Assembly: GCA_903857795.1 (NCBI GenBank)
Contig: CAIOGM010000061.1
Span: 1-64,000 of the forward strand
Direction: 5' to 3'
From: an uncultured Geobacter sp.
Lineage (GTDB): Bacteria > Desulfobacterota > Desulfuromonadia > Geobacterales > CAIOGM01
DNA: 64,000 bases
Positions 1 through 9,182 of the stretch are shown in pieces. Position 1 is the first letter of the stretch. Every line of letters begins with the position of its first letter. The position numbers were made by a program, and so were the translations under genes. Below the pieces are notes generated by a model, which worked only from the letters and a program-made list of their open reading frames with translations, searched no databases and had not been told where the DNA came from.

Positions 1-1
1 G

Positions 2-229
2 ACCATAGATTACCCACAGGCATTCGTTGACGCCATCGTGGCCGGAATAGCGGCGCAGCTCTCCGTTGACCATGGCTCCGGATCGTGGGTGTCACCGCTC
101 AGTGGCGATTACCCTGTCGGCATCACCTACAACGGGGCCGACATATCACAGGTGTCGTGGCATAGCGGGGTAACGTGGACCTACCACTATAACGCGGCAA
201 GCCAACTCGTCAGTATTACGGAGTCATAG
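2..229 (+). CDS. Phage structural protein, C-terminal part (frame open to the window start)
   Basis: Frame stays open upstream of the reported start to base 2; directly abuts further phage tail/head genes. Confidence 0.4.
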   Translation, partial: TIDYPQAFVDAIVAGIAAQLSVDHGSGSWVSPLSGDYPVGITYNGADISQVSWHSGVTWTYHYNAASQLVSITES

Positions 230-230
230 C

Positions 231-641
231 GTGTTCCTTGGTTCCGTGCCCCTCACCAGCATCATCTACGCAGCCCAAGACAACACCGCTCCCGACGTTG
301 CCATGCAGACCTCGGTGCTCAATATGCTCACCGAATCAGGGCGGCCGGCGGTAGTCACCCGCACCGGTGATCAGAGTTATGATCCTGCGACCGGTACCAT
401 GACTGCGGGTGTCGGCAGTGTGTGGGCCGTGCAGGCGCTTCAGATGGATTACAGTAACCGGGAGATAGACGGCTCAGTTGTTCAGCGGGGAGATGCGAAG
501 TTTCTGGTTCCGGGAGTGTCGAAGGCGCCGCAGGTTAACGACATCATGACATTCGCCGGTATCGCCTGGCGAGTTATCAACACCACCGCCGTGGCGCCGC
601 AGGGATACCCGATCCTCTACACCGTACAGGGGCGGCGCTGA
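231..641 (+). CDS. Phage head-tail connector / minor structural protein
   Basis: Position and size in head-tail module, GTG start, translationally coupled to the next ORF. Confidence 0.45.
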   Translation: MFLGSVPLTSIIYAAQDNTAPDVAMQTSVLNMLTESGRPAVVTRTGDQSYDPATGTMTAGVGSVWAVQALQMDYSNREIDGSVVQRGDAKFLVPGVSKAPQVNDIMTFAGIAWRVINTTAVAPQGYPILYTVQGRR

Positions 642-1039
642 TGGCCGGGAGCTTCGCCATAGACCTCACCCGGTTCTGCCAGAAGGCGGACCTGGACATG
701 AAGACTGTCATCCGGAAGATCACCCTGGAGGCGTTCAAGCGGATCATCCTCCGCACACCAGTTGATACCGGCATGGCCAGAGGGAATTGGCAGGTATCGG
801 CAGGGGCTCCGGTCACGGTGCAGATCTCTGACGGGGATAAATCCGGCACCGCCACGTTATCCAAGTCCGAAGCTGGGGTCCTCTCCTGGCAGTGCCAAGG
901 GTCGCTGTTCATGGTGAACAATCTGCCGTACATCGGGAAGCTTGAGTATGGGATCAGCAAACAGGCGCCCCAAGGGATGGTGCGCCTCACCATGACAGAG
1001 ATGCAGGCGTGGGCGCAGAGCGCAGGGAGCACGACGTAA
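641..1039 (+). CDS. Phage HK97 gp10-like / tail-completion protein
   Basis: Sequence 'ARGNWQVSAGAP' and order before the tail terminator; overlaps neighbours by 1 nt. Confidence 0.5.
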   Translation: MAGSFAIDLTRFCQKADLDMKTVIRKITLEAFKRIILRTPVDTGMARGNWQVSAGAPVTVQISDGDKSGTATLSKSEAGVLSWQCQGSLFMVNNLPYIGKLEYGISKQAPQGMVRLTMTEMQAWAQSAGSTT

Positions 1040-1365
1040 TGAGCGCCACCATCTACACCGACATCCGCGCCGCGCTGGAGCAGCGACTCAGCACTATGCC
1101 GGGGCTCCCCGCTGTTGCCTGGGAGAACGTGAAATATGTCCCCGTGGTCGGCACTCCCTATCTGGAGCCGGCGCTGATGTGGGCGGAAGGCGCGCAGGCT
1201 GAGATAGGCGCCACCGGCCGCAACTGGGAGCGGGGTATCTACCAGATCACCGCGGTTTTCCCACTGGACAGACCACTGGCGTCAACATCGCTGTTGATGC
1301 TACGGCCAAAACCATCACCAGGGCTTCTGCAGGGTTTAATACCATCGACGGGTTCCCTCTGGTAA
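1039..1365 (+). pseudogene. Phage tail terminator (DUF4128-like), C-terminus apparently lost at a deletion junction near 1262
   Basis: 'MSATIYTDIRAALEQRLSTMPGLPAVAWEN...WERGIYQITAVFPLD' then unrelated out-of-frame tail. Confidence 0.5.
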
Positions 1366-1976
1366 CTGCCGGGGTACCGGTACTGAAAGTCAGCATGAAG
1401 GGCAACACCGATGCGGGGAACAATGACGCCGTGTGGACCGTCACCACCCTGACTGACACGGTGATGACCTTCACGACCATGACGGGCTCAGTGACTAAAA
1501 CCACCACCGCAGGGATCACCGTCAACCAGGACACGGTGAACTCCTCACTGGTGGCAGCCACTACCATCGCACCGTTCGACAGCTTCACTGGGGCGATCAC
1601 CGAAGGCGGCAACGTCATCGCCCACGTAACCGGTTGGGACGTCAAAGTCGACCAGACCGTGACGCCCAACTTTGCCTGCGGCAGCGACTCTGCGCAGTCG
1701 GTGTCTGTCGGAACCATCAAGGTCACGGGCAACATCACCGTCTATTACATCGATCAGGCACTCCGGAAGAAGTTCATCAACGGCACCGGGTCCAGTCTGA
1801 TCCTCACCATGGGGTCCGTGGCTGCAACCAAGGCCTATCAGCTTGCTCTTGGCACTGTGAAATATACCAGTAACAGCCGGGATGATGCCGAAATGGCACG
1901 TACTGAATCGCTGGCCTTCAGCGCCACCTATGATGCCACCAACCTCTCCACCCTGATGATCACCCGCACCCCGTAA
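1263..1976 (+). CDS. Phage tail tube protein, N-terminus apparently truncated
   Basis: Frame reads TGQTTGVNIAVDATAKTITRASAGFNTIDGFPLV... continuous with ORF 1395..1976; tail-tube-like beta-rich protein. Confidence 0.55.
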   Translation, partial: TGQTTGVNIAVDATAKTITRASAGFNTIDGFPLVTAGVPVLKVSMKGNTDAGNNDAVWTVTTLTDTVMTFTTMTGSVTKTTTAGITVNQDTVNSSLVAATTIAPFDSFTGAITEGGNVIAHVTGWDVKVDQTVTPNFACGSDSAQSVSVGTIKVTGNITVYYIDQALRKKFINGTGSSLILTMGSVAATKAYQLALGTVKYTSNSRDDAEMARTESLAFSATYDATNLSTLMITRTP

Positions 1977-2077
1977 CCAGTTGGCGGCAGCCGCCACCCT
2001 TCGGCTGGGGGGCTCGGGATTGGCCCGGCCCCCTTACCGCCGATTTTTATCACTGACGAACTATAAGGAGCATCACC

Positions 2078-2470
2078 ATGAGCAAGAGTTTCGACCTCGC
2101 CGACCTCGACCAGGATCAGACCGCAACCATCCCTCTCGTCCATCCCGCAACCGGGGATGAGCTGGGCGCCACCGCCACCGTCTACGGACAGGACAGCGAC
2201 ATCTTCCGCGCAGAGTCCCGCAAAGCCGAAGCTCGTTACACCGAATACTCCAGACGCAACCGGGGAAAGTTCATGCCTCCCGAAGATCGTGAGCGGCTGG
2301 ACAAAACGAAACTGGTCGCCTGCACCAAGTCCATCGACGGGCTGGCCTACAAGGGTGAAGACCTCACCGATGTTGAAGAGATCTTCAACCGCTTCCCGTG
2401 GGTGCAGGAACAGGTCACCCAGGGGGTCATGGAGCGGGCAAATTTTATCAAGGGCTCTGCGACGAAGTAA
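2078..2470 (+). CDS. Phage tail assembly chaperone, G-type product
   Basis: Size and position directly before the tape measure gene; RBS AAGGAG upstream. Confidence 0.6.
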   Translation: MSKSFDLADLDQDQTATIPLVHPATGDELGATATVYGQDSDIFRAESRKAEARYTEYSRRNRGKFMPPEDRERLDKTKLVACTKSIDGLAYKGEDLTDVEEIFNRFPWVQEQVTQGVMERANFIKGSATK

Positions 2471-2826
2471 CCGCGTATGCAGAGAGTCAGTTTGAACTGA
2501 ACCGCATCCCCAAGGGAGCGTCAACATCCCTCCGGGATCAGTACGAACAGGTGGAACGGGTAGCCGGCATCACCCCGCCAGAATTGGTGGGGCTGCCGGA
2601 GCTCCCCGAATGTGCGGCGCACGTCTGGCGCTGGTATCACCAGGTGAGTGCAACCAGGCAATGCGGCATGACGGTAAACCCGATAACGCACCAGGAGATA
2701 GACGCCTGGGGCCGCCTACGGGGGATCAGGCCGCTGGTGTGGGAGCTGGAAGCGCTGTTCGGCATTGACGGCGCGTTCATGGCCCACATCGCCGAAGAGA
2801 GCAAACGCGACGCCCCGAAGAAGTAA
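2078..2826 (+). CDS. Predicted tail assembly chaperone GT fusion made by -1 ribosomal frameshift at 2440-2446 (A AAT TTT)
   Basis: In-phase X_XXY_YYZ heptamer in the G/T overlap; -1 frame continues KFYQGLCDEVTAY... to 2826. Confidence 0.6.
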
Positions 2827-2835
2827 GGAGAGGAC

Positions 2836-5634
2836 ATGGTTGACATCTTTCAGCTTGGCTTAGAAGTCCGCTCCGACGGGGTTGTCGTTGCTTCCGACAG
2901 ATTGAAGCAGCTATCGAAATCAGGAGAAGAGGCGGAGAAGGGCGCCGGGGGGCTCTCCGCCGTCTTCGACAAGCTGGGTTATTCCCTGCAGAACCTGCAA
3001 TCACTGATGATGAAAGCCGCCTCGGCACTGGCGCTGCTGAAACTGGCGGAACTAGCGAAGGATGCCATGCTGCTGTCGGCCCGGTACGAGACCCTGGGCG
3101 TGGTCATGACGGTAATCGGCAAGAACGCCGGCAAGACTCAGTCGGAGATGGCGGGGTTCCAGCAGGCACTACAGAAGACCGGGATCTCCGCCATTGAGGC
3201 TCGTCAGGGTCTGGCGCTCATGGGACAGGCTCAGATCGACTTTGCCAACTCGGGGAAGCTGGCCCGGATCGCTCAGGATGCTGCCGTGGTGGGTAACATC
3301 AACTCCTCTGAGGCGTTCAACCGGATGATCACCGGCTTGGCGACGGGTCAGAGCATCATGCTGCACCACCTGGGGCTGATGACGAACTTCGAGTCAGCCT
3401 ATGTGAAAGCGGCGGCGGCGGCCGGCAAGACCACCAAGGATCTGACCGAAACGGAGAAGTCCACCATCCGGATGAATGAGGTGATTCGTGCTGGGGTGGG
3501 GATCGCCGGTTCGTACGAGGCGGCGATGGGGACAGCCGGCAAACAGCTGAACTCCATGAAGCGCTATTGGTCGGACCTGATGGTGCAGGTGGGCTCCTCG
3601 ATGCAGGGGCCGCTGCTGGAAGGAGTGACCGGGATTACTGCGGCGCTGAAGTTTCTCTCCAGCCATTTCGAAGAGGTCAAGCTGGCAGCTATGGCGGCGC
3701 TGTCTGTTCTGTCTGGCATCGCCGTATTCATGGCTTCATCGTTCGCCCCTGTCGTGATCACAGGGGCGTCTATAGCGCTATCAGCGGGATCACTCCATAC
3801 CACCGCTATAGCGACTATCGGAACGGGGGCATATACGGCCATGGTACCCGTGGCGGCGTCCACCGTGTGCTCTGGGGAGGTGACGCTCCGAGGCTCCGGT
3901 CAGGTGGACGTTACCCTGAAATTCTACACGGCAGGGCTCGGCGTCACTGCTGTGAAATCCCAGACGGTCACGCTGTCCGGCTCGTTGCAGACCATCAAAA
4001 TTGAGAACGTCAACTCAGGCGCATCGGCGGCAACGTGCCGCATCATCGTACGGTCCACGGCGGCATCGGCAACGGAATGGTACGGCAGCCAGTTCAAAGT
4101 TTACGCGGGGAACCGGACGCTACGTTATTGCTCTGGTACCGGATTCATCACCTCCCCCGCCGACACGCCGCCGAACACTGCATACGTTCCCCGCATTGTG
4201 CAACCGGCACTGGTGAAGCGAGAGATACCCATCCCTGGCTCCGGCTCATCATCCACCAGGCTCTCATATGGAGAGCTCACCCTTGCCAACGCTGACGGAG
4301 TGCTTGACTATCTGACGGCCTACGATTTCAGCGGCAGGCCAATCACCATCCGGGCTGGGGAGCAAGGCGGCGCATTCCCGTCGGGGTATCCGGTTCAGCT
4401 CGTCGCGGTGGTCGATGGGGTGACGGTGAGCCTACGGGAAATGGCCGTCAAGCTCAAATCGCCCCGCGCCAATTGGGAGCAGCCGGTTGCCACCGCAACG
4501 TATGCGGGGACGGGAGGAGTTGAAGGGGATACTTCGCTGACCGATACCATCAAGCCGGTTGTCCTAGGGGCGTGTGGTCCCATGACTCCCATATTGGTAA
4601 ATTCCACTACTGGTAAAAACATCTACCAGTACAATGTGCCATCAGTGGTCTACTCTCCTGTTGTGTCAAACTCCGACACCAAAGCCGTATCAGTGGCAGA
4701 GGGCGGGAATGCACTCACTGCGTCAACGGAGTTTTACGCCAATTCGGCGGCCATGCTGGCAGAGGCTACCAACCCCGCTTGGTCGGGTGATTACAAAATC
4801 TGTCCCACTGAGGGGATGTTCCTGCTGAAGAGCGGTCACACGGGGAAAATAAGCTGCAAGCTGTCACCGGGACGAGACGTAGAGTTGTGCATTCGGGACG
4901 TTGTGCGAAACATCGCCGGTTCCGACGTTGACCACAGCATGAGTTATGAAACAGCAGGATTCCAGACGCGCAGAACGTCGCTGACCGGATACGCAGGTAC
5001 GGTAATCACTCAGGGGAAAACCATCGCGCAACTGATGGACGACATCGTAAACCCTATCGCGTGCTGGTGGGGATTCCGCGTGGATGGTTCGGTGGTGGTC
5101 GGCTCCTATTACGATGACGCTGATGCTGGGGCGTCGGCATCCATCAGTTATTCAGATATCGTGTCGTTCTCCCGCGAACAAGCTCCGCTGATATGGCGGG
5201 TGACGGTTCGGTGCAATCACAATTTCGCTGTTCACTCTGCAACTGATGTCTTTGGGACAGTGGCTCCCGCAGTCTCGCAATCATATCAGCGAGAGTGGGA
5301 GAGCAGCGTGTTCACTGGTCCATTGCCAATATACAAAACTCGCCACCCGTCAGCTACAGAGATGACTTTTGATTCCATCAACGCCCGATACAGCGATGGG
5401 TATGACGGGTGGATTTACTCTCTGCAAAATCCGTATGACATGACCGGACGGGGCCGCGAAATCCTCCGCATCACCGCACGCCTCGACTCCACCGAGATTG
5501 CCGCGCTCGACATCGGCGCAGTCTGCACCGTCACCATGCCACGGCTGGGACTCTCCGCTGGACGGAACTACCTCGTAACCGGAATCCAAACTGACGCAGT
5601 GCGCGGCACTGCCGATCTCACTCTCTGGGGATAA
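2836..5634 (+). CDS. Chimeric ORF: tape measure protein N-terminal part fused in frame to a tail-tip/baseplate-like protein
   Basis: N-terminal ~290 aa typical tape-measure (ARYETLGVVMTVIGKNAGKT...); remainder beta-rich tail protein (GELTLANADGVLDYLTAYDFSGRPITIR). Confidence 0.6.
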   Translation: MVDIFQLGLEVRSDGVVVASDRLKQLSKSGEEAEKGAGGLSAVFDKLGYSLQNLQSLMMKAASALALLKLAELAKDAMLLSARYETLGVVMTVIGKNAGKTQSEMAGFQQALQKTGISAIEARQGLALMGQAQIDFANSGKLARIAQDAAVVGNINSSEAFNRMITGLATGQSIMLHHLGLMTNFESAYVKAAAAAGKTTKDLTETEKSTIRMNEVIRAGVGIAGSYEAAMGTAGKQLNSMKRYWSDLMVQVGSSMQGPLLEGVTGITAALKFLSSHFEEVKLAAMAALSVLSGIAVFMASSFAPVVITGASIALSAGSLHTTAIATIGTGAYTAMVPVAASTVCSGEVTLRGSGQVDVTLKFYTAGLGVTAVKSQTVTLSGSLQTIKIENVNSGASAATCRIIVRSTAASATEWYGSQFKVYAGNRTLRYCSGTGFITSPADTPPNTAYVPRIVQPALVKREIPIPGSGSSSTRLSYGELTLANADGVLDYLTAYDFSGRPITIRAGEQGGAFPSGYPVQLVAVVDGVTVSLREMAVKLKSPRANWEQPVATATYAGTGGVEGDTSLTDTIKPVVLGACGPMTPILVNSTTGKNIYQYNVPSVVYSPVVSNSDTKAVSVAEGGNALTASTEFYANSAAMLAEATNPAWSGDYKICPTEGMFLLKSGHTGKISCKLSPGRDVELCIRDVVRNIAGSDVDHSMSYETAGFQTRRTSLTGYAGTVITQGKTIAQLMDDIVNPIACWWGFRVDGSVVVGSYYDDADAGASASISYSDIVSFSREQAPLIWRVTVRCNHNFAVHSATDVFGTVAPAVSQSYQREWESSVFTGPLPIYKTRHPSATEMTFDSINARYSDGYDGWIYSLQNPYDMTGRGREILRITARLDSTEIAALDIGAVCTVTMPRLGLSAGRNYLVTGIQTDAVRGTADLTLWG

Positions 5635-5635
5635 T

Positions 5636-6505
5636 ATGAGCAATTGCCTGTTTGCATGGCCTGACCGAGTATTGCCGACATCTACCATTACCCCGACATT
5701 CACCGGAGGCTCGTGGACGCTCCCGCTCACCAATCTGCAGGATCCGGCGCTTGGGACGGTGGCACGGAGTACCAACGCTCTTACGTCGTCAACGACATTT
5801 GACATTGACCTGGGCGCAACGCGGGAACTCAGGGTGTTCGCCATCCCCGACCACAATATGAGTTCGGCGGCGACTATCCGAGTCATCGCAGCCACTGACG
5901 CCTCGTTTGCTTCATGGGTGGCCGACTCTGGCCCACAATCAGTCTGGCCGCGCTACTACCCCGCTGGGTCTCTCCCTGCTACCCATGAGAGTTACGCAGA
6001 CGGCAAATTGACTGCAGAGGCACGGTCAGGACTCCGCTCTGGATGGTGGTATGCGCTCACCAGTACCGTCCAGGCGCGATATGTGCGGGTAATGATCTCC
6101 GATGCATCCAACCCATCCGGATACGTGCAGATCAACCGATTCATCTGCGCTCCCGCGTGGCAACCGGCGCTGAACATGAGCATGGGAGCACAATCGGTGT
6201 GGGTGGCCAACACCGACCAAATTCAGACCCTGGGCGGAGCGACATGGTTCGACAGGCGCACCCCGCGCCGCAGCCAGCAGGTCACCCTTGAAGCGCTGAC
6301 CACCAACCAGGTGATGACGTGGGCGTGGGAGATGCAGCGGATACTGGGGATCGACGGGGAATTATTCTTTGTTTTCGATCCGGATGACACCGATTTGCTG
6401 CTGAAACAACGCTCGTTCCTCGCCAATGTCCGGCAACTCAGCGCCATCGAATACCCGTATTACAACGCCTGCAAAACTGCGCTGGAATTAATAGAAAAAC
6501 TCTGA
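5636..6505 (+). CDS. Phage tail protein
   Basis: Position after the tail-tip-like gene; beta-rich composition, discoidin-like region. Confidence 0.5.
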   Translation: MSNCLFAWPDRVLPTSTITPTFTGGSWTLPLTNLQDPALGTVARSTNALTSSTTFDIDLGATRELRVFAIPDHNMSSAATIRVIAATDASFASWVADSGPQSVWPRYYPAGSLPATHESYADGKLTAEARSGLRSGWWYALTSTVQARYVRVMISDASNPSGYVQINRFICAPAWQPALNMSMGAQSVWVANTDQIQTLGGATWFDRRTPRRSQQVTLEALTTNQVMTWAWEMQRILGIDGELFFVFDPDDTDLLLKQRSFLANVRQLSAIEYPYYNACKTALELIEKL

Positions 6506-6515
6506 GGGGGATGAA

Positions 6516-6902
6516 ATGGCTGACGAGAAATGTGTGGAACATGGCGCAAAAGTGGATGCGCTGATGGATCAAATTGAGTCGATGCATGGGGCGGTTCGGG
6601 ATATTGCGCAGTATGTTCCGAAAATTGAGGTAGCGCTTGAACGGTTGGCGAATGTTCAAGATGTGCTGAAATCCTACGCTGATGTGAACAAAGAACAGTT
6701 CCAAATTCTCCGGTCTCAGTCGGAAGAAATCCACCTCCTGCAGATGAAAGTCACCGCCAACGAGGGGCGGCTGATCATCCTGGAGCAAAGCCGTAACGGT
6801 ATCATGGGCGTGGCAAATAATGTGCTCACCTGGGGCGTTGTGGCGGCGCTGGCGGGGGTGGCTGTCCTCATGGCTACCCATGGCGTGGGGTTAGGTAAAT
6901 GA
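6516..6902 (+). CDS. Phage small coiled-coil protein with C-terminal TM segment (holin/lysis-associated candidate)
   Basis: Helical N-terminus, TM 'NNVLTWGVVAALAGVAVLMATHG', precedes the endolysin. Confidence 0.45.
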   Translation: MADEKCVEHGAKVDALMDQIESMHGAVRDIAQYVPKIEVALERLANVQDVLKSYADVNKEQFQILRSQSEEIHLLQMKVTANEGRLIILEQSRNGIMGVANNVLTWGVVAALAGVAVLMATHGVGLGK

Positions 6903-7333
6903 GGCGTACCAATCCAGCAGGGATAGCGCTGATTCGGGTATCCGAGGGATGCGAGTTGACTGCGTACAAATGTCCCGCCGGTATCTGGACGATAGGATAT
7001 GGTAGCACTCACTGCGTGTTTCCTGGACTGGTGATCTCCAAAGCCGACGCCGGTCAACGGCTCATGTCTGATCTCATCGTAGCGGAGAGAGCGGTGGAGC
7101 ATTCCGTTACGGTGCCGCTGAGTGATAACCAGTTCTCCGCGCTGGTCAGCTTCACGTTCAACCTGGGGGCTGGATCGTTGGAGAAATCGACGTTGCTGAA
7201 ACGACTCAACGCGGGGGATCACGGCGCGGTACCGGCGGAGTTGATGAAATGGTGTCACGTCGGGGGGCGTACCAGCGAGGGGCTCCGGAAACGACGGGAA
7301 GCGGAGGGCAAATTATGGGTAACTCCCTGTTAG
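6899..7333 (+). CDS. Phage endolysin, GH24 lysozyme (E-8aa-C-5aa-T variant)
   Basis: 'SEGCELTAYKCPAGIWTIGYGSTH' catalytic motif; 'ALVSFTFNLG'. Confidence 0.9.
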   Translation: MRRTNPAGIALIRVSEGCELTAYKCPAGIWTIGYGSTHCVFPGLVISKADAGQRLMSDLIVAERAVEHSVTVPLSDNQFSALVSFTFNLGAGSLEKSTLLKRLNAGDHGAVPAELMKWCHVGGRTSEGLRKRREAEGKLWVTPC

Positions 7334-7409
7334 ATAAATTATTTGATGTCATCGGCTACATCCACTATTGGCTGAGAAAACGGCCACAACCACCAAAAGG
7401 AGAATCGAA

Positions 7410-7685
7410 ATGAAAACGTGCTTCAGTTACATCATCTGCATCCTCATGCTCCTCGTCTCTGCTGTATCGTTTGGGGCTGACTCCGCGCCCGCCACCGCTG
7501 TCCCTGTCGTCGCTGATGCGTCCCTACTCATCTGGGCCAAGGGCAACCTGACGGGCATTCTAGGCATCCTGTTGGCTATGTCTGAACTCATGGCGGCAAG
7601 TCCGTGGTTTAAAGGGAATGGGATTCTCGACTCCATCACCAAGAGCCTGAAGTTTTTGCTGACGAAAGAACAACCATCAGCATGA
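7410..7685 (+). CDS. Small phage membrane protein (holin-like)
   Basis: Signal/TM segments, RBS AAAGGAG before ATG 7410, in lysis cassette. Confidence 0.45.
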   Translation: MKTCFSYIICILMLLVSAVSFGADSAPATAVPVVADASLLIWAKGNLTGILGILLAMSELMAASPWFKGNGILDSITKSLKFLLTKEQPSA

Positions 7686-8005
7686 CAGCGTCCATCCTCG
7701 CACTGCTGGCATCATTGGCCGGGATCGTCAGTATCATCATGGAGGTGTGGGTATCCCGCACTCCGGAGCGGAAACAGGAGGTGGCAGATGAGGCAAGAAC
7801 CCGATTACGCTTGGCTGTCCGGAATGGTGATGCTGATACTGTTTCTCAGTGTCTGGATGACCTCCTGCGCGTCACTCCCCCAGCGGCCATACCTCGACCA
7901 GTATCGAACGGTGAAGCTGGCGCAGGGACAGCCAGCACCGAACAGCGGGTGGTTGATCTCGGAGAGCGTGCTGATAGGATTGGTGGAGCGAGCGGAGGCG
8001 TGTAA
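7682..8005 (+). CDS. Candidate i-spanin (Rz-like)
   Basis: N-terminal TM then charged helix; encloses the lipoprotein ORF in another frame. Confidence 0.45.
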   Translation: MTASILALLASLAGIVSIIMEVWVSRTPERKQEVADEARTRLRLAVRNGDADTVSQCLDDLLRVTPPAAIPRPVSNGEAGAGTASTEQRVVDLGERADRIGGASGGV

Positions 8006-8012
8006 GCCGTGA
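7788..8012 (+). CDS. Candidate o-spanin lipoprotein (Rz1-like) embedded out of frame in ORF 7682..8005
   Basis: Strong SD AGGAGGTG before ATG 7788; lipobox-like 'LSVWMTSCAS', short Pro/Gln-containing mature part. Confidence 0.6.
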   Translation: MRQEPDYAWLSGMVMLILFLSVWMTSCASLPQRPYLDQYRTVKLAQGQPAPNSGWLISESVLIGLVERAEACKP

Positions 8013-8070
8013 GTTGACAAGGATTCATTGACTACTGCATGGATGCTTCAAGATTGAGTGGATGGAACAA

Positions 8071-8117
8071 AAAAGGGGGCAATGCGCGCCAACGCAAGCC
8101 CCCCGTTACTTTTGTTC
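8071..8117 (+). terminator. Hairpin terminator after the lysis cassette
   Basis: GGGGGC-N17-GCCCCC with inner TGCG/CGCA stem, A-tract before, T-rich after. Confidence 0.55.
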
Positions 8118-8286
8118 TCCCCGACCAGGAGAGTATCTTAGGGATTCGGCCCTAAAACGTGTCTTTACTATAGTCCATACCCTTCCATAGCGCAACAGCC
8201 AATATTGTTACAACCTGCTGAACGATTGCCCTGCCTCTGCCCCGAGAGGTGGGGTTTTTTATTTTGAGGGGAGCGAAAATATATGG

Positions 8287-8315
8287 TTGACAAACCTAAG
8301 CGCTTGGGTTACTAT
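8287..8315 (+). promoter_or_regulatory. Sigma70-type promoter with an operator-like palindrome in the spacer
   Basis: TTGACA (8287-8292) - 17 nt - TACTAT (8310-8315); spacer holds AACCTAAGCGCTTGGGTT. Confidence 0.75.
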
Positions 8316-8353
8316 TCAAGCACAAGGAAGGCAAAACGAACGAGGAGACCGCC

Positions 8354-9055
8354 ATGAAAATCACATACTGCCCGACTGAGCCCATCAACAATTTCCACCA
8401 CTCTCGCCCCCTCGACCTCATCATCACCGGGGAAACTACAGAGGGTATCTGCTGCTCTGGCGATGTCTACAGGATCAGCACCAGCCAGGCAGCTAAGATC
8501 CGCAAGCACTTCTGCGGCATCACCGATTGCCGGTGCGCTGCTGGCGCTACCGATCAGCTCAACGAAGACGGAACTGAGTGGGGCATACCGGTGCGCTACT
8601 GCACTACCAAAACCCCCTCTCCATCTGTGGACGACCTGACCATCAAATTTGACAACACGCGTTGGAATTCCGAAACCTGCGAACACGATCTGCCCGTGGT
8701 ATCGGTGGGGGAATTCGTGGCGCTGGTATGCATGAGTAGCTACGGCCACGACACCTATGATTTCTCAGTCTCGCAGATGGTGCAGGACGACGGGGTGTGC
8801 ATCAACGGTATCACCCACTACTATCTGGGGATGCACGAGGTAGTAAAATGCAGCACGACCAGCATCACCTTGCGTCCTGCTGGTGCTGACGATCTATTTC
8901 GCGTGGACGCATCGGGGCAACGGGTTCGGAAAAACCCCGCAGCCGCCGCACTCGGGTCTATCGGAGGAGCGGCTAAAACCCCGGCAAAATCTGCGGCATC
9001 CCGCGCCAACGGTGCCAAGGGTGGTAGGCCGCGCAAAGTTCCTTCCGCTGAATAA
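8354..9055 (+). CDS. Cys-rich hypothetical protein with C-terminal 'ANGAKGGRPRK' tail
   Basis: Own promoter and RBS (GAGGAG); prophage margin. Confidence 0.6.
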   Translation: MKITYCPTEPINNFHHSRPLDLIITGETTEGICCSGDVYRISTSQAAKIRKHFCGITDCRCAAGATDQLNEDGTEWGIPVRYCTTKTPSPSVDDLTIKFDNTRWNSETCEHDLPVVSVGEFVALVCMSSYGHDTYDFSVSQMVQDDGVCINGITHYYLGMHEVVKCSTTSITLRPAGADDLFRVDASGQRVRKNPAAAALGSIGGAAKTPAKSAASRANGAKGGRPRKVPSAE

Positions 9056-9057
9056 AA

Positions 9058-9098
9058 AAGTCCCCGCTCCGGGTGACCAGGGCGGGGGATTTTTGTAT
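9058..9098. terminator. Bidirectional terminator between the prophage margin and metH
   Basis: AAAAAGTCCCCGC ... GCGGGGGATTTTT. Confidence 0.65.
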
Positions 9099-9182
9099 CA
9101 AAACTTACTATGGGCTGACTATTCCCATTCATTACGGCATAAGACTCAACATAACTACTCGTAATTGCTGAAGTCACAAAAC

